A DNA stretch of 64,000 nt, from the NCBI RefSeq assembly GCF_011299555.1, contig NZ_CP049857.1, forward strand, positions 3,100,001 to 3,164,000, written 5' to 3'. The notes beneath the pieces were generated by a model, which was given only the letters and a program-made list of their open reading frames with translations, had not been told where the DNA came from and made no database searches. Shown here in pieces: positions 1-8,662 of the stretch. A program made the translations under genes and the position numbers. How positions within the stretch are numbered: the stretch's first letter is position 1; every line of letters begins with the position of its first letter. Source of the DNA: Dysgonomonas sp. HDW5A (GTDB lineage Bacteria > Bacteroidota > Bacteroidia > Bacteroidales > Dysgonomonadaceae).

Positions 1-502
1 GTTTGGCTTTAGAGCCTGCACGCAATGTTTCCTCCGAAAGAAACGAGTTAGGGTTGGGTAGGGGTTTATTGCCTTCGTCCGCAGCAGAATTCGTAGCTTC
101 ATCCGCAGGTGAAAATTGTGCATCGGCATTAATGGCACAAATAAGACCATCTTTGGTAAGTGTAACAAAGGGGGCAGTTGTGCCGCTTCTGAATTCTACC
201 AGATAGCTTTTTTCTTTATCGGGTACCCCTCCTGTAGACGCTGTTAAGCCGGTCATGGTATATACCGTTTCGTCCTGAATGATGGGGTTTGATATATTGA
301 GGTATCTTTCTGCATATTCGTAAAATTCGCCTGCCTTACGCACTGTTTTAGTCGCATCGGCTTTAATCAATATCGTCGTTTTGGGGAGCGAGTATGCAAC
401 TCCAAAGTCATTGCTTTTTACAGCACTCATTTTTACTGTATTCTGAGCGGGTAAAGCACTAGCTAATAGCAATGATAATAGTCCTATATAATATTGTTTC
501 AT
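1..502 (-). CDS. DUF4831 family exported protein, 3' part off the window
   Basis: The reading frame starts with ATG at 502 and stays open to the left edge, giving 167 codons and no stop. Residues 1-20 form a signal peptide (short start, hydrophobic LLSLLLASA, cleavage near PAQ). The mature part contains LPKTTILIK and EFYEYAERYL, which resemble the N-terminal region of the DUF4831 proteins of Bacteroidales. Their function is unknown; they are predicted envelope proteins. A TAnnTTTG -7 box lies 30 bp upstream on the same strand. The C-terminus is missing, so length cannot be compared with the family. Identity as DUF4831 is recognition from memory of the family pattern; the exported nature is well supported. 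Confidence 0.7.
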   Translation of the reverse strand, partial: MKQYYIGLLSLLLASALPAQNTVKMSAVKSNDFGVAYSLPKTTILIKADATKTVRKAGEFYEYAERYLNISNPIIQDETVYTMTGLTASTGGVPDKEKSYLVEFRSGTTAPFVTLTKDGLICAINADAQFSPADEATNSAADEGNKPLPNPNSFLSEETLRAGSKAK

Positions 503-531
503 ATCTGTATTTTCTGAATTTGTACCGAATA

Positions 532-539
532 CAAATCTA
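532..539 (-). promoter_or_regulatory. -7 promoter box for the DUF4831 gene
   Basis: The minus strand reads TAGATTTG, an exact match to the Bacteroidota -7 consensus TAnnTTTG, about 30 bp before the start codon. I see no clear -33 TTG at the expected distance. Confidence 0.45.
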
Positions 540-593
540 ATAAAATTATTTTAGGCTTCTATATTTTTAGCCTGGATATCTGTATAAAGCAAC

Positions 594-625
594 AAAGACC
601 GGCATTTATCTGAATGTCGGTCTTT
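594..625 (-). terminator. Hairpin terminator after the PepSY-like gene
   Basis: AAAGACCGGCATT pairs with AATGTCGGTCTTT around a 6-nt loop, with one mismatch. It lies about 30 bp past the stop of the 654-1103 gene. The following T-run is short. Its outer arm AAAGACCGGCA also occurs in the terminator at 40365-40398. Confidence 0.7.
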
Positions 626-653
626 CTCTTACGTATCTACTTTATGTGTCCTG

Positions 654-1103
654 TTATCTCTTTATAACATTGCCTTTACTGTCGAATACTATATTACGAT
701 GGCGATCATAACCTTTGTTACTTTCGAATTTTATACCAACCGAATAAGTTATCGATCCGTTTTGAACTTTTTTGTTTGCACCTAAAACCTGTGCGTTTTT
801 GTAGTTCTTTTTTACATAGTCAGTGGCAAATGAAGGAATATCTTTTATCAGCATATCTTCTTTCGATGATATTAAAGTGCCGTTAGTCGAAATATCCAAC
901 TCTACTTCTCTGCCCTCGTATCTGAATTCGGCTTCGTAATAACCTTTCTTCGATTTATCTTCCCACTCAACATGGGTTGCTTTGGGATAATGTTTCGAAA
1001 CATATGCTTTTACATTGGCAGGGACATTTTCAGGTAGAATGTCTTTTGCCTGTATTGTAAATGAGGCTATTGCCATTATTAATAAAAAAAATACTTTTTT
1101 CAT
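654..1103 (-). CDS. Exported PepSY-like (DUF2874) protein
   Basis: This 149-aa protein has an N-terminal signal peptide (MKKVFFLLIMAIASFTIQA, residues 1-19). Two similar halves follow, each with the pattern P..v..yv.k.yp.a...W.....y.ve, as in PepSY-like (DUF2874/BLIP-fold) periplasmic proteins of Bacteroidota. First-half motifs are NVPANVKAYVSKHYP and HVEWED; the second half has IPSFATDYVKKNY. Members are thought to be small periplasmic binding or inhibitor-like proteins, but no substrate is known. The gene stands alone, with a terminator downstream and a short palindrome 29 bp upstream of the ATG. A second member, a lipoprotein, is at 22534-23004. Confidence 0.8.
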   Translation of the reverse strand: MKKVFFLLIMAIASFTIQAKDILPENVPANVKAYVSKHYPKATHVEWEDKSKKGYYEAEFRYEGREVELDISTNGTLISSKEDMLIKDIPSFATDYVKKNYKNAQVLGANKKVQNGSITYSVGIKFESNKGYDRHRNIVFDSKGNVIKR

Positions 1104-1131
1104 ATTAGCTATTTTAAATTAGTGGTTTTTT

Positions 1132-1144
1132 AGGTCTGAGACCT
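1132..1144. repeat. Dispersed leader palindrome, copy 1
   Basis: AGGTCT-G-AGACCT is a perfect palindrome 29 bp upstream of the PepSY-like start codon. It belongs to the dispersed family described in the findings. Confidence 0.55.
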
Positions 1145-1213
1145 GTTTGTTTTATCTTGTCAAGTATTCAGTACAACGGATGGTTGTATTGATCTTATAT
1201 TACATACTCATGG

Positions 1214-2530
1214 TTATTTATTTGTCACAGGAGTTTGCTCTATCTTTACATTATATCCATCGGTTCCGGCAGTAACTTCAAAGATGGTTAAACCGAATGT
1301 ACCTACGCTCGAAATGAGATGGTTGAAAATTTCACTCATAATGCGTTCGTATTCAGACCAAGCTGTAGTACTTGTGAATGCATATACTTCTATAGGAAGT
1401 CCCTGGCTGGTAGGAGCCAGTTGTCGAACAATAAGCGTCATCTCCTGATGTATCTCGGGGTTGTTCCGCAAATACCAGGTTGCATAGCGTATATACAGGT
1501 CACAATTGGTTATCTGGAAACCTTTTATGAGCGAATTATTATCGATATTCAATTGCTCGTTTTGACTTGCATATTGCTTACGTTTGCTTTTTATATAAGA
1601 ACTTAATACTTCACTTTTTTCGAATTCATCCAGTTCTTTATCAGTAAGTGTTCTTATATCAGATTGTTTGATGCTGAACGATCGTTTTATACGACGTCCT
1701 CCACTTTCCTGCATTCCTCTCCAGTTTTGGAACGAATCGGATATGAGTGCATAGGTAGGTATTGTCGTGATGGTTTTATCGAAGTTGCGAACTTTAACCG
1801 TAGTCAGGTTTATTTCGAGAACGTCGCCATCTGCTCCGTACTTGTTCATGGTAATCCAGTCTCCAATCATTACCATCTGATTTGTAGATATTTGTATACT
1901 GCTTACAAAGCCCATGATGGTGTCTTTAAACATCAACATCAGTACAGCTGAGGCAGCTCCCATTGCCGTAAAAAATACGGTTGCCGATTTGCCGGTAAGT
2001 ATCGAAAATATAGCTACTGCACCGAAAATGTAGCAGATAATTTGTATTACCTGCAGATAACTCTTCATCGGCTTGTTGTGGAATGTCGGTTTTTCGTGAA
2101 TCACATTGGCAAACGATTTTATAATTGCCATTAATATCCATATAACCAAAAAAACCATGTATATATCGGTTATTTTGAGTGTTGGTTTTATGAACATTCT
2201 ATAATCAACGAATATGGTGGGGATAGCATTTATGATAAATGTATAGGGTACGCTCAGTGCCAAAAAGTGAGGTAACCTGTTTTTCTCAGCATGCTTGAAA
2301 AACGAAAGTTTAGTGATTTTTTCTATTTTCTTAAAGGCAAATGAAAGTGCAATGCGTACTACCTTTTGTAGTACATATACTATAACGACAGCGGCAGCGA
2401 GTACAATGATGAGATTGACCAAATCAATCCATCTTTCCGATACCCCCATGTTTTTAAGAAAGTCGTGCGTAAAATGGGTTACAAAATTTGCGGAGGTTGT
2501 AAATTCAGATTCATCAATAATTTGATCCAT
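1214..2530 (-). CDS. MscS-family mechanosensitive ion channel
   Basis: This 438-aa inner-membrane protein has about five hydrophobic segments in the first 210 residues. The last, around residues 185-208, has the Ala/Gly-rich pattern of the MscS pore helix (FFTAMGAASAVLMLMFKD). A soluble beta domain follows, with MVMIGDWITM near residue 220, then an alpha-beta C-terminus. The length and long N-terminal membrane part resemble the YbdG/MscM miniconductance branch rather than the short MscS. Members open under membrane tension to release solutes on osmotic downshock. The gene stands alone. The start at 2530 was chosen because no other in-frame Met precedes the first hydrophobic segment. Confidence 0.88.
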   Translation of the reverse strand: MDQIIDESEFTTSANFVTHFTHDFLKNMGVSERWIDLVNLIIVLAAAVVIVYVLQKVVRIALSFAFKKIEKITKLSFFKHAEKNRLPHFLALSVPYTFIINAIPTIFVDYRMFIKPTLKITDIYMVFLVIWILMAIIKSFANVIHEKPTFHNKPMKSYLQVIQIICYIFGAVAIFSILTGKSATVFFTAMGAASAVLMLMFKDTIMGFVSSIQISTNQMVMIGDWITMNKYGADGDVLEINLTTVKVRNFDKTITTIPTYALISDSFQNWRGMQESGGRRIKRSFSIKQSDIRTLTDKELDEFEKSEVLSSYIKSKRKQYASQNEQLNIDNNSLIKGFQITNCDLYIRYATWYLRNNPEIHQEMTLIVRQLAPTSQGLPIEVYAFTSTTAWSEYERIMSEIFNHLISSVGTFGLTIFEVTAGTDGYNVKIEQTPVTNK

Positions 2531-2832
2531 ACTGTATGAGTTTATTTGGTTATTAACCCAAAGTTAAGGGTTATATATCGCTTTTTGTAACTTTTAGACA
2601 AATTTATGCAGAGAATCTGTAGTAAATCTGTAGTTTGAGTTCGATAAAACTACTTATTGGTAATAAAAAGATTTTTTCGAATTTCTGCTGCGGAAAAAGA
2701 ATAGTATCAGTGTATGCTACTTGCGTGAGGAGTAAAGAGGTATATCGAAATCGGAAAATGATCTTTTGATTTTATAAATAAATATTTGATAGACTTTAAA
2801 TTAGCTGTTAAGGAAAAAAAAGGGAATACTTA
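2531..2832. other. Gene-free divergent region
   Basis: This AT-rich stretch separates the divergent MscS channel and hpt genes. I see no open frame of useful length, no hairpin and no repeat. The hpt promoter follows directly at 2833-2864. Confidence 0.5.
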
Positions 2833-2864
2833 TTGCTGTGATTCATCTAATTGTAGTACTTTTG
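2833..2864 (+). promoter_or_regulatory. Promoter of hpt
   Basis: TTG at 2833-2835 is followed after 21 bp by TACTTTTG at 2857-2864. This matches the Bacteroidota -33/-7 pattern, and the -7 box ends 28 bp before the hpt start codon. Confidence 0.6.
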
Positions 2865-2892
2865 TAAGCTTAAAAGTTTTAAGCATTCAAGT

Positions 2893-3426
2893 ATGAAAAG
2901 CGTAAAGGTAAGGGATAAAGAGTTCGAATTATTTATCTCAGAAGCAGAGATATTAAAGTCTGTAGATAGAATAGCTGAGCAGATGAACAAAGATCTGGAT
3001 GGAAAAGATCCTCTGTTTGTTTGTATATTAAATGGTTCTTTTATGTTTGCTGCCGAACTGATGAAACGTGTAACCGTACCCAGCGAGATTTCGTTTGTGC
3101 GTATGGCATCGTATCAGGGAACTAAATCGTCGGGCAAGATAAAGGAAATTTATGGACTCGAAGAAGATATTAAAGACCGTACTATTGTTATTATCGAAGA
3201 TATCGTAGATACAGGGCATACCATGTCTTTGATACTCGATCAATTGGCGTGTGACGGACCCAAAGAAATCAAAGTAGCCACTTTGCTGTTTAAACCTGAG
3301 GCTTTGAAGTGTGAAGTTAAAATCGACTACGTAGCTTTGGAAATACCGAGTGATTTTATCGTCGGTTTTGGTCTTGATTATGACGGATACGGTCGTAATC
3401 TACCTGATATTTATAAAATAAAGTAG
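2893..3426 (+). CDS. hpt: Hypoxanthine phosphoribosyltransferase
   Basis: This 177-aa cytoplasmic enzyme salvages hypoxanthine (and usually guanine) to IMP or GMP with PRPP. The PRPP-binding signature IVIIEDIVDTGHT lies at residues 98-110, with the paired acidic residues E102-D103. The flexible-loop region with SFVRMASYQGTKSSG lies at 67-81, and the C-terminal FIVGFGLDYDGYGRNLP segment at 155-171. Length matches the bacterial family (about 175-180 aa). It begins a forward run followed by adk 100 bp downstream, so the two may be cotranscribed from the promoter at 2833-2864. Confidence 0.95.
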   Translation: MKSVKVRDKEFELFISEAEILKSVDRIAEQMNKDLDGKDPLFVCILNGSFMFAAELMKRVTVPSEISFVRMASYQGTKSSGKIKEIYGLEEDIKDRTIVIIEDIVDTGHTMSLILDQLACDGPKEIKVATLLFKPEALKCEVKIDYVALEIPSDFIVGFGLDYDGYGRNLPDIYKIK

Positions 3427-3492
3427 GAGACAGATCTTTGTATCTGAATGAATGGTGAACAGACCGATTCACTCCTGCATCAACTAATAAAA

Positions 3493-3505
3493 GGGTCTCA
3501 GACCC
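3493..3505. repeat. Dispersed leader palindrome, copy 2
   Basis: GGGTCT-C-AGACCC is a perfect palindrome 22 bp upstream of adk, preceded by aactaataaaa as at several other copies. Confidence 0.55.
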
Positions 3506-3526
3506 CAAACCATAAACGATAGAGTA

Positions 3527-4108
3527 ATGTTGAATATTGTAATTTTTGGAGCTCCCGGCTCAGGAAAAGGCACACAAAGCACAAATCTTATAGAGAAGTA
3601 TAAACTGGCTCACATTTCTACAGGAGATGTATTGCGTGCCGAAAAAGCCGCAGGAACAGAGCTAGGTAAACTGGCTGACAGCTATATGTCGAAAGGTCAA
3701 TTGATACCTGACGAACTTATGATAGATATCTTGGCTAGTGTTTTCGATCAAAAAACAAAAAGCGGCGAATGCAAAGGTGTTATCTTTGACGGATTTCCGC
3801 GTACCATTCCTCAAGGAACAGCATTGAACGAAATGTTGGAGAAAAGAGGACAAAAAATATCAGCCGTTGTAAGTCTTGATGTTCCCGAAGAGGAGTTGAT
3901 CGAACGCCTTTTGAACAGAGGAAAGCAAACCGGTCGTAACGATGATAATTATGAAACAATAAAAGCTCGTTTGGATGTGTATTACAATCAAACTACACCA
4001 CTCAAAGAGCTTTATGAGAAAGATGGCAAATTGTATTCTGTAGAAGGAGTTGGTTCTGTAGAAGATATTTTTGCTCGTATTTCGTCTGTGATAGATAAAG
4101 TAAATTAA
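3527..4108 (+). CDS. adk: Adenylate kinase
   Basis: This 193-aa enzyme interconverts ATP+AMP and 2 ADP in the cytoplasm. The P-loop GAPGSGKGT is at residues 8-16, the AMP-binding segment HISTGDVLR at 29-37, and FDGFPRT at 87-93. A short LID (RLLNRGKQTGRNDDN) lacks the zinc-finger insertion, so this is the short form of about 190 residues usual in Bacteroidota. It lies between hpt and obgE, a housekeeping order common in Bacteroidales. The leader palindrome at 3493-3505 would fold in its mRNA just before the start codon. Confidence 0.96.
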   Translation: MLNIVIFGAPGSGKGTQSTNLIEKYKLAHISTGDVLRAEKAAGTELGKLADSYMSKGQLIPDELMIDILASVFDQKTKSGECKGVIFDGFPRTIPQGTALNEMLEKRGQKISAVVSLDVPEEELIERLLNRGKQTGRNDDNYETIKARLDVYYNQTTPLKELYEKDGKLYSVEGVGSVEDIFARISSVIDKVN

Positions 4109-4217
4109 GAAAAATATAGAGTTTTTGAAGCCAGGAATTGAGTTTTGAATATACACATCAAACTCGGTTCTTGGTTTCGAATCTTTTAAGCAATAGTATG
4201 ATTTTGTGCAGCATTAT

Positions 4218-4248
4218 TTTGATATACGCATCCATTGTACTATACTTG
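4218..4248 (+). promoter_or_regulatory. Promoter of obgE
   Basis: TTTG at 4218-4221 is followed after 19 bp by TATACTTG at 4241-4248, one mismatch from TAnnTTTG. Transcription would begin near 4255, placing the palindrome at 4263-4275 within the first nucleotides of the mRNA. Confidence 0.5.
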
Positions 4249-4262
4249 CTAAACTAATAAAT

Positions 4263-4275
4263 AGGTCTTAGACCT
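4263..4275. repeat. Dispersed leader palindrome, copy 3
   Basis: AGGTCT-T-AGACCT is a perfect palindrome 17 bp before obgE, preceded by aactaataaat. Confidence 0.55.
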
Positions 4276-4291
4276 TAGAAGAAAGGATAAT

Positions 4292-5482
4292 ATGTCTGAT
4301 ACAAATTTCGTAGATTACGTAAAAATATACTGTCGCTCGGGAAAGGGCGGAAGAGGTTCTACCCACTTTCGACGCGAAAAATACATTCCGATGGGAGGCC
4401 CGGATGGTGGCGACGGTGGCGATGGGGGACATATAATCCTGCGTGGCAATCGTAACTATTGGACGTTGTTGCACTTAAAATTTAAACGACATCTGCTTGC
4501 CGGACACGGTGGCGGAGGATCAGGTAAATTATGCTCGGGTAAGAAAGGTGAAACTATTATTATAGATGTGCCTTGCGGAACTGTTGCATATGACGCCGAA
4601 ACTGGTGACTATTTGTGTGATATAACCGAAGACGGACAAGAAATAATCTTGTTGAAAGGTGGTAAAGGTGGACGTGGTAATAATCACTTCAAAACACCTA
4701 CCAATCAGGCTCCACGCTATGCACAACCAGGCGAACCGTTTCAGGAACGCCGCGTTGTATTGGAACTGAAAGTACTTGCCGATGTTGGATTGGTTGGATT
4801 CCCTAATGCCGGAAAATCAACGCTTTTATCGGTAATGACAACGGCTAAACCGAAGATAGCAAATTATGCATTTACTACGCTTGAGCCTAATTTAGGTATC
4901 GTAAGTTATCGCGATCATCGCTCGTTTGTGATGGCTGATATCCCCGGTATCATAGAAGGTGCAAGTGATGGTAAAGGATTGGGACTTCGTTTCTTACGCC
5001 ACATTGAGCGTAACTCGCTGCTGCTTTTCCTTATTGCTGCCGATGCCGATGATATTCATGAAGAATACCGCATTCTGTTGAATGAATTGGCAAAGTATAA
5101 TCCCGAATTGTTGGATAAACGTCGAGTATTGGCAATTTCTAAATCTGATATGTTGGATGAGGAATTGACTGAAGCATTGAGTGCCGATCTTCCGGATGTA
5201 CCTCATGTCTTTATCTCGTCTTTTACAAGTTTAAATCTTCAGAAATTGAAAGATTTGCTTTGGGCAGAACTTAATAAGGACGGTGAATATATTAAAGCTG
5301 CTGATAATGTAATTGTTCACAGAAAGCTTGATATCAAAGCCATTGAATTGGATGAGGACGAAGAATTTGATTTCGAGGATGAAGAGGACGATTATGAAGA
5401 AGAATGGGATGAGGATGAAGATCCCGACTTCGATGCCGACTTTTATTACCGAGAAGGAGAAGAAGATGATACTGTTAAATAA
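4292..5482 (+). CDS. obgE: Obg-family ribosome assembly GTPase
   Basis: This 396-aa protein has the glycine-rich Obg fold at residues 1-158 (repeated GG/GDGG motifs at 35-46). A G domain follows: G1 GFPNAGKS 169-176, G3 DIPG 216-219 and G4 SKSD 283-286. It ends in a strongly acidic tail from about residue 345, rich in D and E. Obg proteins bind the 50S subunit and act in late ribosome assembly and the stringent response. The acidic tail replaces the OCT domain seen in some Gram-positives. It has its own promoter-like element at 4218-4248, and pgeF follows 33 bp downstream, probably in the same transcript. Confidence 0.95.
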   Translation: MSDTNFVDYVKIYCRSGKGGRGSTHFRREKYIPMGGPDGGDGGDGGHIILRGNRNYWTLLHLKFKRHLLAGHGGGGSGKLCSGKKGETIIIDVPCGTVAYDAETGDYLCDITEDGQEIILLKGGKGGRGNNHFKTPTNQAPRYAQPGEPFQERRVVLELKVLADVGLVGFPNAGKSTLLSVMTTAKPKIANYAFTTLEPNLGIVSYRDHRSFVMADIPGIIEGASDGKGLGLRFLRHIERNSLLLFLIAADADDIHEEYRILLNELAKYNPELLDKRRVLAISKSDMLDEELTEALSADLPDVPHVFISSFTSLNLQKLKDLLWAELNKDGEYIKAADNVIVHRKLDIKAIELDEDEEFDFEDEEDDYEEEWDEDEDPDFDADFYYREGEEDDTVK

Positions 5483-5515
5483 TGGTTCCTCCATTCGATA
5501 ATTTATAAAATATAG

Positions 5516-6328
5516 ATGGTAAGCCATAAAGCATATTCAAACTTATTGCAATTTGAGAGTCTTAATACTTTTGACTCTCTTTTGCATTTTTCAACGACTA
5601 TTGATGGCGGAGTAAGTACCGGTAATTATACTTCTTTCAATTTGGGGATGTATTCGGGTGATGATTTGCAGGATGTTGCGGAAAACAGAAGCCGGTTGGC
5701 TTCAATGCTCAGCATACCTTCTGAAAATCTATTATTTCCTTACCAGACTCATGGAGATTCGGTTTGCATCATTGACAAAAAGTTTACCTCTAAAAGTAAG
5801 GATGAGCAGCTACAATTATTGAATGGTGTAGATGCTCTGATAACTAATCAGATAGGAGTTTGTATAGGAGTTGGAACAGCCGACTGTGTACCTATTCTGA
5901 TTTTTGATCCGAAAAATAAAGTTTTTGCTGCAATACATGCAGGATGGAGAGGTACTGTTGCAAAATTAGGCCCTAAGGTGGTTGAAATTATGAAAACTAA
6001 ATTCAACAGTGATCCATCGGATTTACAGGTTGGAATAGCTCCTTCTATTTCTCCTGATTACTTTGAAGTAGGAGACGAAGTGGTCGACCAGTTTGCTCAT
6101 GCCGGTTTTTTAATTGATGATATAGGATATTATAATTTTGAAACAAGTAAGTTTCATATTGATTTATGGTTTGCAAATGAGCTGTTGTTGAGTCAGGCAG
6201 GTGTTCGTTTCGACAATATTGAGGTTGCAGGTCTGTGCACTTATTATCATAGCGATCAGTTTTTCTCAGCTCGCAGACAAGGCATTCAATCAGGTCGAAT
6301 GATAACCGGAGGAGTTTTAATCCGTTGA
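5516..6328 (+). CDS. pgeF: Peptidoglycan editing factor PgeF (laccase-domain, YfiH family)
   Basis: This 270-aa cytoplasmic protein carries the conserved metal triad of the family: His79 in QTHG (77-80), Cys124 in TADC (121-124) and His141 in HAGWRGT (141-147). In Escherichia coli, PgeF removes misincorporated L-serine from UDP-MurNAc; older annotations call the family multicopper polyphenol oxidoreductase. The start at 5516 gives a normal length and an N-terminus of the usual kind before FSTTIDGGVS (25-34). It lies 33 bp after obgE in the same direction, so cotranscription is likely. Confidence 0.9.
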   Translation: MVSHKAYSNLLQFESLNTFDSLLHFSTTIDGGVSTGNYTSFNLGMYSGDDLQDVAENRSRLASMLSIPSENLLFPYQTHGDSVCIIDKKFTSKSKDEQLQLLNGVDALITNQIGVCIGVGTADCVPILIFDPKNKVFAAIHAGWRGTVAKLGPKVVEIMKTKFNSDPSDLQVGIAPSISPDYFEVGDEVVDQFAHAGFLIDDIGYYNFETSKFHIDLWFANELLLSQAGVRFDNIEVAGLCTYYHSDQFFSARRQGIQSGRMITGGVLIR

Positions 6329-6523
6329 TAATTAGCTTTTGTCTTTTTCGTGATTTACTGATCTATAATAGTATTTTAATTTAAGAATAGGGTGTTTCTC
6401 TGTTATAGAATAGTATTTTATTGGTGATTTTTATATTCAAAATAAACTTTACAGGTAAGTAGTAACTTTATAAAACGATGATACTCTTTTAATGTAGCGG
6501 AAGTCAATTTCTATTTGTGAAAA

Positions 6524-6554
6524 TTCATTTTATCACAAAACTGCATTATCTTTG
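6524..6554 (+). promoter_or_regulatory. Canonical Bacteroidota promoter
   Basis: TTTG (6524-6527), a 19-bp spacer and TATCTTTG (6547-6554) match the -33/-7 consensus exactly. They lie 38 bp before the start of the exported protein gene at 6593. Confidence 0.7.
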
Positions 6555-6592
6555 GTATATCAAATATTAATAAAAAATAGATTAAAAGTAAT

Positions 6593-7162
6593 ATGGGAAA
6601 AATTCTATCATTGGCAATAATGATTTGTCTGTCAACAAATCTTTTTAGTCAAGTTCAGAATCAAGCCGAGCCGGTAGTAGGAACTTGGGAAGGCGAAGAA
6701 GTTTTTGTAGAAAAAATAGATTCTACGGAGAGCCATATTTCGGCTGCTTATATTCAACTTGAGCCTCAGGTTCTGGCTGATATAGATTGGTTGAATTATT
6801 ATCCATTGGATGAACAGCAAAGTTTGCGTGATGATAAAAATCGTTTCGTATTAATGTGGATGTCAGGATCTCCAACCGTAAAAATCGGTATGGATGACCG
6901 CATCGTTACTTTTCAAGGAGGAGAACCTTGGGTATTGATGGCATATATGATGGGTTGGACTAAATATTCGTTAGAACATAATTATTCGGCTGATCCTGTA
7001 GAATGTACGACTGCTGCTGTAACCAATGCTGTGAATTTCTATAATAGAAACCGCAAGTCGTTAGCTAAGAACAAAGAGGTCGAAAAGTATGCGAAAATGG
7101 TTAAGAATGATTCGTTGAAAAAGTATATCAGTGATGTTTTGTCTCAGCCTGTTGCTGAGTGA
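6593..7162 (+). CDS. Exported protein of unknown function
   Basis: I do not recognise this 189-aa protein. Residues 1-20 form a signal peptide (MGKILSLAIMICLSTNLFSQ). The mature part begins with VVGTWEGEEVFVE, includes a tryptophan-rich central part (FVLMWMSGSP, GGEPWVLMAYMMGW) and ends in a charged helical stretch. VVGTWEGE recalls lipocalin-like proteins, but the rest does not clearly follow that fold. It has its own canonical promoter and terminator, so it is a single-gene unit. It is probably periplasmic or outer-membrane associated. Confidence 0.75.
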   Translation: MGKILSLAIMICLSTNLFSQVQNQAEPVVGTWEGEEVFVEKIDSTESHISAAYIQLEPQVLADIDWLNYYPLDEQQSLRDDKNRFVLMWMSGSPTVKIGMDDRIVTFQGGEPWVLMAYMMGWTKYSLEHNYSADPVECTTAAVTNAVNFYNRNRKSLAKNKEVEKYAKMVKNDSLKKYISDVLSQPVAE

Positions 7163-7185
7163 AATTAAAACTGCTTAGATATAAT

Positions 7186-7224
7186 AAAGGCATTTAACTA
7201 AACGTTAAGTGCCTTTATTTTTTT
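7186..7224 (+). terminator. Intrinsic terminator
   Basis: AAAGGCATTTAA pairs with TTAAGTGCCTTT (one mismatch) around a 7-nt loop and is followed by a T-rich run, 24 bp after the stop of the exported protein gene. Confidence 0.8.
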
Positions 7225-7358
7225 AATTATTCGAGTAGATAGGTATGAATATATATTATTTATTAATGTGAATCAGTATTGAAATATACGTTCTATTGAT
7301 TTTTTCACTACACACAATCAAAGATTTACTATATTTATGTTTACTAAAGTAACTTAAT

Positions 7359-7369
7359 GGTCGTAGACC
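7359..7369. repeat. Dispersed leader palindrome, degenerate copy 4
   Basis: GGTC-GTA-GACC lies 20 bp upstream of the Gfo/Idh/MocA gene. Arms are only 4 bp, so membership of the family is tentative. Confidence 0.35.
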
Positions 7370-7388
7370 TTCATCTAAATAAAAAACT

Positions 7389-8399
7389 ATGTCGACTACA
7401 TCTCAAACTAAAATTCGTTTTGGAGTCATCGGAACCGGCTCTATAGTAGATAATGTATTGAGGGCTGCTCATCTAGATCCCCGTTTCGAGCTTACGGCAA
7501 TTTATTCACGTACTCAGGAGTCGGCGGATGCTTTTGCCCAGAAGCATGGTATATCTCATACTTTTGTTTCGCTCGAAGAAATGGCACAAAGTCCGTTGAT
7601 TGATGCTGTATATATTGCATCTCCTAATTCTTTGCATTCCTCACAAAGCATTCAGTTTATGAAACATGGTAAGCATGTCTTATGTGAAAAACCTTTTGCT
7701 TCGAATGTTAGAGAAACAAAAGCGATGATTGCTGCCTCTAAAGAGTATAACGTTACTTTGATGGAGGCGATGAAACCGACTCTTACTCCCAATTTTAAGG
7801 CTGTAATGGAAAATATTTCAGCTTTAGGGACAATCAGGCGTTATTTTGCCAGTTACTGCCAATATTCGTCTCGTTATGACAGCTTGAAGGAGGGAATTGT
7901 TTTGAATGCGTTTAATCCTGCCCTGTCGAATGGAGCGGTTGTCGATATAGGTGTATACACTATATATCCGATGGTTGTACTTTTTGGACGTCCTAAAAAG
8001 ATCAGTGCTACGGGTATATTATTGTCGACAGGTGTAGACGGACAGGGGGCGGTAAATTTCGAATATGAGAATATGAATGCAACGATTCTTTATTCTAAGA
8101 TTGCCGATTCGCAATTGTCGACCGAAATTCAGGGAGAAGAAGGTTTGATTTCGCTCGACAGAATCAATACTATCAGGGATGTTCGGATTTGTATTAAAAA
8201 TAAGGAAGAGCAGCATATAAGCCATTTTGACTATGATCAAGAGTATCTTCATGAGATTGCCGAATTTATAGACCTTGTGCAATCGGGTAGGAGAGAGTCT
8301 GTTATAAACAGTCACGAAAATTCTTTGATAACTATGGAAATTCTTGATGAGATCAGAAAACAATTGGGAGTTGTGTTTCCTGCCGATAATGAATTTTGA
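7389..8399 (+). CDS. Gfo/Idh/MocA family NAD(P)-dependent oxidoreductase
   Basis: This 336-aa protein has an N-terminal Rossmann domain with the dinucleotide motif GVIGTGSIV (residues 12-20). The family hallmark EKP is at 100-102, and an alpha/beta C-terminal domain of the GFO/IDH/MocA type follows. Family members oxidise or reduce hydroxyl groups of sugars, inositols and related compounds; the substrate cannot be told from sequence here. It is a single gene between unrelated neighbours, so context gives no pathway. No signal peptide is present, unlike many Bacteroidota members that carry a Tat signal, so it should be cytoplasmic. Confidence 0.88.
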   Translation: MSTTSQTKIRFGVIGTGSIVDNVLRAAHLDPRFELTAIYSRTQESADAFAQKHGISHTFVSLEEMAQSPLIDAVYIASPNSLHSSQSIQFMKHGKHVLCEKPFASNVRETKAMIAASKEYNVTLMEAMKPTLTPNFKAVMENISALGTIRRYFASYCQYSSRYDSLKEGIVLNAFNPALSNGAVVDIGVYTIYPMVVLFGRPKKISATGILLSTGVDGQGAVNFEYENMNATILYSKIADSQLSTEIQGEEGLISLDRINTIRDVRICIKNKEEQHISHFDYDQEYLHEIAEFIDLVQSGRRESVINSHENSLITMEILDEIRKQLGVVFPADNEF

Positions 8400-8553
8400 A
8401 GTAGAGGCTATTTAATTAAAATAGATTGCAGGGTAGGCTATATGCTTATCCTGTTTTTTGTGGATTTTGTTGAAATAAGATTTCGATACCTATTTCGATT
8501 CAGTAAATAGGTATTAGTGAATGTCAGAACCGATTCTTTACGACTAAGATTCC

Positions 8554-8582
8554 TTTGCTTCAGATTATTTTTGTTATTTTTG
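8554..8582 (+). promoter_or_regulatory. Putative promoter of the fumarase gene
   Basis: TTTG (8554-8557), 17 bp, then TATTTTTG (8575-8582). The spacer is slightly short. The box lies 80 bp before the start codon. Confidence 0.45.
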
Positions 8583-8662
8583 TAAAGATCAAAAAAATAT
8601 CTGTTTTTCTATTTTTTGTTGAAACTAAACGAACATAAAAAACTAATTATAAACTGATAAAC

